A DNA stretch of 64,000 nucleotides from Skeletonema tropicum (lineage: Eukaryota; Bacillariophyta; Thalassiosirophyceae; Thalassiosirales; Thalassiosiraceae): NCBI GenBank assembly GCA_037178625.1, contig CM074129.1:3898963-3962962 (forward strand), in the 5' to 3' direction. Positions within the stretch are counted from its first letter, which is position 1. Every line of letters begins with the position of its first letter. Shown in pieces: positions 59,726 through 64,000 of this stretch. The notes under the pieces are model-generated. The model was not told the DNA's origin. It did no database searches and saw only the letters and a program-made list of their open reading frames with translations. The translations under genes were made by a program, and so were the position numbers.

Positions 59726-60577
59726 TTAACCCATTGGTGTGCCGGGAGCTGAGCCAACAACCTTGCTTCCTCTTACTATGGTTGGCTTGATTGCTTCATC
59801 CACCATGAATCGAGCTACATCCATCTTCGCTATGGCTCCACCAACTGCTTCTTCTCCTGGTTCTTGAACGAAATATATCCCAGCCGGCACGACGTCTTCT
59901 CCAATGCCAACTGGCTTTACTATGAGATAATCCAAGGAGCTTTCACGGAATAACTTCTCCATCGCCTGCAAATCTTTCCTTGCCTTTCGCATAAACGTCA
60001 GGAAAAATACTCTCATCAATCGAGATGCCCAGTGGGGCCACGACTTATCACCACGGTTGAGCCCAAACGAAGAGGCCGTCACTACACGAGATACATTTGC
60101 CTCTTCCATTGCTTTGATTACCTGTTTGTTTCCATCCCGGGCAATGAGACCTTTTTTGATAAGATCTTTGTTCTTCCATCCCGGCTGACGATGGCCGAGA
60201 CAGCTAATAACCGCGTCGGCGTCATGAAAGTGCTCATGAAGATTAGGCTGCTCATTCTTCCAAGAATCAATCTTGACCATTGTGAGTTTTGATGAATGAG
60301 CTTCATCTCTGAAGGGGTTAGTGTGTCCATCGATGCAGCCACATTCCCAATTCTCGTCATCAAGCATATCCGGGTATTCGGTAATGACAGTAATGTGCTC
60401 TACGTTCTTCTCGAGTCCGGCCAAGATGGCATGGCGACCGACATCGGCGAGGCCGCCGATGCCATACAAAACCACCAACTTGTGGGAAGTGGCGGTAGAT
60501 GGACCTGCCTGGTCCTCTCCGGTAGTTTGCAGTGGATTGACTTTCATGGTTGTTGCTGTTTGAACTGGCCCATTCAT
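59726..60577 (-). CDS. NmrA-like / atypical SDR NAD(P)-binding protein
   Basis: The 283-aa product contains the dinucleotide-binding motif VVLYGIGGLADVGRHAILAG (GxGGxxxVG type), HFHDADAVISCLGHRQPG at the end of the fourth strand, RVVTASSFGLNRG in the place of the SDR active-site strand, and LDYLIVKPVGIGED (usually a Tyr/Arg-Pro in NmrA-like members). No YxxxK catalytic pair is evident. Such atypical SDRs act as redox sensors or as reductases/isomerases. No targeting signal. It is divergent from the SGNH hydrolase gene. Its 3' end is duplicated at 58625-58830 and a piece of its 5' region at 41715-41775. Confidence 0.82.
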   Translation of the reverse strand: MNGPVQTATTMKVNPLQTTGEDQAGPSTATSHKLVVLYGIGGLADVGRHAILAGLEKNVEHITVITEYPDMLDDENWECGCIDGHTNPFRDEAHSSKLTMVKIDSWKNEQPNLHEHFHDADAVISCLGHRQPGWKNKDLIKKGLIARDGNKQVIKAMEEANVSRVVTASSFGLNRGDKSWPHWASRLMRVFFLTFMRKARKDLQAMEKLFRESSLDYLIVKPVGIGEDVVPAGIYFVQEPGEEAVGGAIAKMDVARFMVDEAIKPTIVRGSKVVGSAPGTPMG

Positions 60578-60888
60578 TATTTTTATGAGATCAACCTCTT
60601 GGAGCTCGCTTGCTACAGTCAGCCGTGCACTGGATGCCTATTCGTATGCAGGAATGCGGATGCGGCGCTTCATGTTGTCATGATTATTTTGTCCGGCGAA
60701 AGAATAAAGAATCTCAAGGGTTCATGAAAACAGAAGAAGTGAAAAAAGAAATACCGTCCGTGATTGATTTGATGTGAGATGGAAGATGAGAACTCCAAGA
60801 CAGTTCTCATCGATCATGATGAGATCGATCTCTGTATCTGTCATCTCCAACCTTCCATTTCCTCGACTACATCTGGATCGTAATAATC
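60578..60888. promoter_or_regulatory. Divergent promoter region
   Basis: 311 bp between the NmrA-like gene (minus) and the SGNH hydrolase (plus). The left 35 bp are also found at 41740-41775. No motif assigned. Confidence 0.4.
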
Positions 60889-62740
60889 ATGGTGGCGAAA
60901 AGCTACTTAACAAGATTGTCCTTCAGTAGTAAAGATAATTTGAACAACTTCTGCTGCTTCATCCCTCCACGAAAAAGTTGGATGGCCAATGCCATTGGCA
61001 ACGATACAATCAGGATGAAACGATGGGCAGTGGGCAAATTTATCGAAGTCGGCGCACAGGAGTTGGCTCGCTTGCAGCCGAGCATTCCAGAACTATCATC
61101 GCAAGCTCCTGCAATACAATCACAACATCCTGCCATTGCATCCATTCCAACTGGGCTCTTGTCTCGTGTGTTACCCGTTTTCTTCAGTGCTTTGTCCTAT
61201 CTTGTCACGTCGATGACAAATTTAGTATTGCCAGTGATGACAAGAATCCAAACACTGGGAGAGACGTTACTAACAGCTTGTGTGTTATTATCGATTATTC
61301 AAGCATCCATCGCTCTCTATCAATATAGATATGACTCTCGAGGCCAACTGCCGTATCCTGACGGATTGACAATCGGCGTTGTTGAGCAATATCTGGAATC
61401 CGATAAGGATGGCAAAAATACAAATACTACTAGTGAGCACGATGCAGTTACAAACAGGACTAACAATGACACAGCGACTGATTTCGAAGACATTATTTCA
61501 GAGATCAACGAGGAGCCTTCCAAAACAATGCCTCAACTCATGAAGAAGATGAACAAAGCTCTATTTTTACTTTTGCCTTGGATCACACAAAATGTACACA
61601 TGCTTTTGACAAGAAATGCACATCTATTCCACATTGGATTCATTATTACGCTCGGAAGCTTTCTAGAAGACATGATCAGGAATGATGAGGGTGATTTAGA
61701 TGAATACAATTCACCAACGCTGTTTCAAAAAGTAAATGATGCCAGCTTCGACAAAAAAGATCCTCTGCGTGTTCTCGTGATTGGGGACAGTCTGTCTATT
61801 GGAATAGGATGTATTGAGCATTTCGATGCCAACAAGGATAACTCAATACCCATGGAGCTGGTTCAAAAAACGAAGCTGGCAGGGGATCATAATGCAGACA
61901 AGCTTCAGGGTCCTGTGTTTCCGCAAGCATTTGCACGTTCTCTTTCTCGTCATTTTAGACTGCCAGTACATTACAGATCTGCCGGTGTTGATGGTGGAGG
62001 TAAGAAATACAGCTGGGTAACTCTATGTTTGCTTCCTCGCAAATCCTCTAATATTTCCACTCCTACTGCCATTTGTCACAGATATCAACGACATCAGGAG
62101 ATTCTGTATGAGTGTACTGGAGGGAGAAGTTGCCTCCGAGTCGAGCAATACCTTCCTCAATCCCTCTTGCAAATATATCTCAGGGAAACCAGACTTAGTG
62201 GTCGTCCTGTTTGGAATCAATGATCTGAAGCATTTAATAGCAGAGTCAGTATTGTATCCTTTTCGTAGATCAGATGGAAAAGGCAGTGACGGCGGTATTA
62301 TCGGCAGGTTCCGTTATGGGATCGACTCGCTCCTCAATGAGATACATGCGCATGCACCAAACGCCATAGTATTATTTCCAGCAATGCCTGTTCAATCTTA
62401 TCACAAAAATAGTGTTGTGAACATCTTTCCGCTGGGTATGGTTTGGGACGCTGTGCTTTCGTTCTTTCTGAGGCAAAAGAAGGATCTAGCCAACAAGAGA
62501 GTCAACTGCATGCATTGTGACTTGACAACAGCCGAGATAGCAGATTGGTACAAGATGAACAACGAAGAGGAGGATTTATTCTTCGGTACTAACTTCAATG
62601 GTATCAGAAATAGTGCACTGCTTAGTGCGGACGGAGTGCATCCAAATAAAAGGATGTACAAGCTGTGGGCAGAGTCGGTGTGTCAAAATTTTTACGACTG
62701 CGTGGCTCCCAAGATTGAAGAGGCAAAGAAGAATGAGTAA
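60889..62740 (+). CDS. SGNH/GDSL-type hydrolase, membrane-associated, two exons
   Basis: Exons are 60889-61999 and 62082-62740; the intron (62000-62081, GTAAGA...GTCACAG) splits the codon after DGG. The joined product is 589 aa. SGNH blocks are present: LRVLVIGDSLSIGIG (block I Ser), YRSAGVDGG (block II Gly), VVLFGINDLKHL (block III Asn) and SADGVHPN (block V Asp-x-x-His). The N-terminal 270 residues include two hydrophobic segments (LLTACVLLSIIQASIALY and FHIGFIITLGSFLEDM), suggesting membrane anchoring. The family hydrolyses esters, often lipids or O-acetyl groups; the substrate is not predictable. Confidence 0.88.
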
Positions 62741-63034
62741 TACAATTTGGCTATCATAAGAGCGCTAAATGTACATTGGAAAGGAGGTCTTGGATAGAGT
62801 GCGCTCTCTTCTTGGCGTGTAACGACGATTAGACGGCCCACCTACACTAGAGGACTGTGTAGAAATATGCTCGGGCCCATTCTCTTCTTCTCAACAAAAT
62901 TAACTAGTTTATCGGACATCACCCTATTAATGTCTCAAAGCGTATAACTCTTGCTACCAAAAGGGGCGTTGGCTCTCCTATCTCTAATCCAACTAGCTAA
63001 ACTTATAACGCCCTAACAAAGTTGTAGTCACAAC
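62741..63034. other. Convergent intergenic region
   Basis: 294 bp between converging genes; no coding or RNA gene seen. Confidence 0.4.
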
Positions 63035-63967
63035 TCATTCCCGCAATGCTTCTGCCACAGCTGCACTTGAGCGATTTGATGCAAGTAAACGATGACTTCC
63101 TCCGCCAATTTGTTCGCCGCACTCATTACACCTTCCTAGTTCCATTGCTCCTCCACATTCACCAATAAAGTAAGGATGACCATTTGGACATTCGTACCAA
63201 TGTGAGTTCCAACCTCCTCCGTAATTATATCCAGCTACTTGATTCATAGCCTTCAACACTTCCTTCAATTCTTTATTGCTGCATTTCTCTTTCAGATCAA
63301 TAGCTTCCTGGACTATTGCAGCGTTGATGTTATCCTCGATAACTCTATTGCAAATGTGATCAACTTTCGGCTTCACTTGGTAGAGAGCATTCCAATTCAT
63401 TAGCAGCTTGCATAGATCTAGACGAAGTACTGAGCTCATGTATCGGCTTCTATCCGCGTCTGCATACTCGATCGATTGCTGATATATATTAATGGCAACA
63501 TTGAAGTTGACATCATCGCTTTCTAGTACAAGCCTTGTGAAGCATTGGGCTCGTAGCCTCATTAGTTCGAGGTATGGTCGGGCAGGGGGAGGTGTGACAA
63601 CAATTTCTCTACCTCGACATGCTTCGAAGACTTTCCTCATCGGCCCATGTTTGACGTCATTCTCCAGACCTTCTAGAGTTTCAATCAATCGCTTCACCTT
63701 GCCGACATCAAGTTCGCCCCTCAAAATCAAGGAGTACCTTCGGAGCCTCGTTTCAACGCTAGTCATGTGCTTCCGTTCGAGGAAGCGAAGCCTCATAAAC
63801 GAGATTAAACGCCCATACCTCTTGACGCAATTGATTGGTCTTCTGCAATCTGGGCATCCTTTTGGCTTTGATGTGCCTAGTGACGAGGATAATTCTTTCA
63901 GTCCGATAAAATTCCCATCTTCGTCGATTTCGTAGCTTTTATCTGTTCGAAGAATGCGCAGGGCAGA
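63035..63967 (-). CDS. ZNFX1/RNF213-type protein, C-terminal part with RING half and RZ zinc finger
   Basis: The C-terminus carries an RZ-type finger: WYECPNGHPYFIGECGGAM, then GRCNECGEQIGGGSH, as in ZNFX1 and RNF213 relatives. Upstream of Met 63796 the frame stays open to 63967 and encodes KGCPDCRRPINCVKRYGRLI, the second half of a RING-like Cys cluster, so the gene begins further upstream. An in-frame TAA at 63968-63970 blocks the direct extension; an intron, a frameshift or a real stop could explain it. Between the two metal sites is a helical region of about 200 residues. Family members act in RNA-related innate defence or ubiquitylation in animals; the role here is unknown. Confidence 0.78.
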   Translation of the reverse strand, partial: SALRILRTDKSYEIDEDGNFIGLKELSSSLGTSKPKGCPDCRRPINCVKRYGRLISFMRLRFLERKHMTSVETRLRRYSLILRGELDVGKVKRLIETLEGLENDVKHGPMRKVFEACRGREIVVTPPPARPYLELMRLRAQCFTRLVLESDDVNFNVAINIYQQSIEYADADRSRYMSSVLRLDLCKLLMNWNALYQVKPKVDHICNRVIEDNINAAIVQEAIDLKEKCSNKELKEVLKAMNQVAGYNYGGGWNSHWYECPNGHPYFIGECGGAMELGRCNECGEQIGGGSHRLLASNRSSAAVAEALRE

Positions 63968-64000
63968 TTAGGCATCAGGCTATTGTAATGTATAGCTGTC

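Larger units (their letters stand above)
57450..59920. repeat. Tandem duplication: about 57450-58830 and 59040-59920
   Basis: Both units contain, in order, a 5' flank (TGGAGACGCAACCCGAACAC), a Ser/Pro-rich gene beginning MNSNSIHSPA, and on the minus strand the C-terminal part of an NmrA-like gene. The right unit carries the intact NmrA-like gene but a shortened Ser/Pro gene; the left has the longer Ser/Pro gene but only an NmrA-like fragment. Confidence 0.85.

Overview
The window looks like nuclear DNA of a diatom, probably a centric (Thalassiosirales-like) species. Several predicted proteins begin with a signal peptide followed by an ASAFAP-type plastid-import motif (TSAFAP at 6038, VQGFG at 5185, VSAFQ at 33571, HALVAP at 35211, ASGFAS at 6894). 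Introns are sparse and short (about 80-125 nt). There is a MYND/RING/Sel1 gene of the kind expanded in centric diatoms, Cys-rich secreted proteins with PTxSPT stalks, and a Ty1/copia retrotransposon with CoDi-like pol motifs. The species assignment is inference.

Layout. 1-5.3 kb: a segmental tandem duplication (offset 4016 bp) of a DEP-domain/flavin disulfide oxidoreductase gene, with a broken ankyrin gene between the copies. 5.2-12.6 kb: a plastid/thylakoid cluster (two head-to-head lumen-type proteins, a Lon-N-like protein), dUTPase with two introns, a MORN protein and a MYND/RING/Sel1 protein. 12.6-17.5 kb: repeats, a Sel1 gene remnant and CDC123. 17.57-27.54 kb: a complete LTR retrotransposon (282-bp LTRs that look identical, GTGGG target duplication) interrupted inside its protease-integrase junction by a 5,005-bp element with terminal inverted repeats, a 3-bp CTT target duplication, no recognisable transposase and a repeat-rich, exon-like interior. 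27.7-37 kb: a membrane protein, a UIM protein, a repeat-bearing membrane protein with a frameshift, and a head-to-head pair of predicted organellar channels (MscS-like and CLC). 37.7-51.8 kb: two paralogous Cys-rich repeat genes (nine versus five 237-bp units), separated by a fold-back element, an FkbM methyltransferase gene and a TIR element with a decayed ORF. 51.8-57.6 kb: almost gene-free, with MITEs and tandem repeats. 57.6-64 kb: a second tandem duplication (a Ser/Pro-rich gene plus the 3' end of an NmrA-like gene), the intact NmrA-like gene, an SGNH hydrolase, and the C-terminal part of an RZ-zinc-finger gene running off the window.

Best candidate for something undescribed: the nested 5-kb TIR element (18400-23404). 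Because the surrounding LTRs appear identical, both insertions should be young. Its cargo includes a 120/126-bp in-frame repeat array and a series of near-identical short segments each bounded by consensus splice acceptor and donor sequences. A second interesting case is the Cys-rich gene pair, where one copy carries a 308-bp cassette that replaces its C-terminus.

Caution: many reading frames here are broken by single-base indels, often inside repeats. Some may be real decay and some may be consensus error. Read mapping would decide, and calls marked frameshifted should be read with that in mind.
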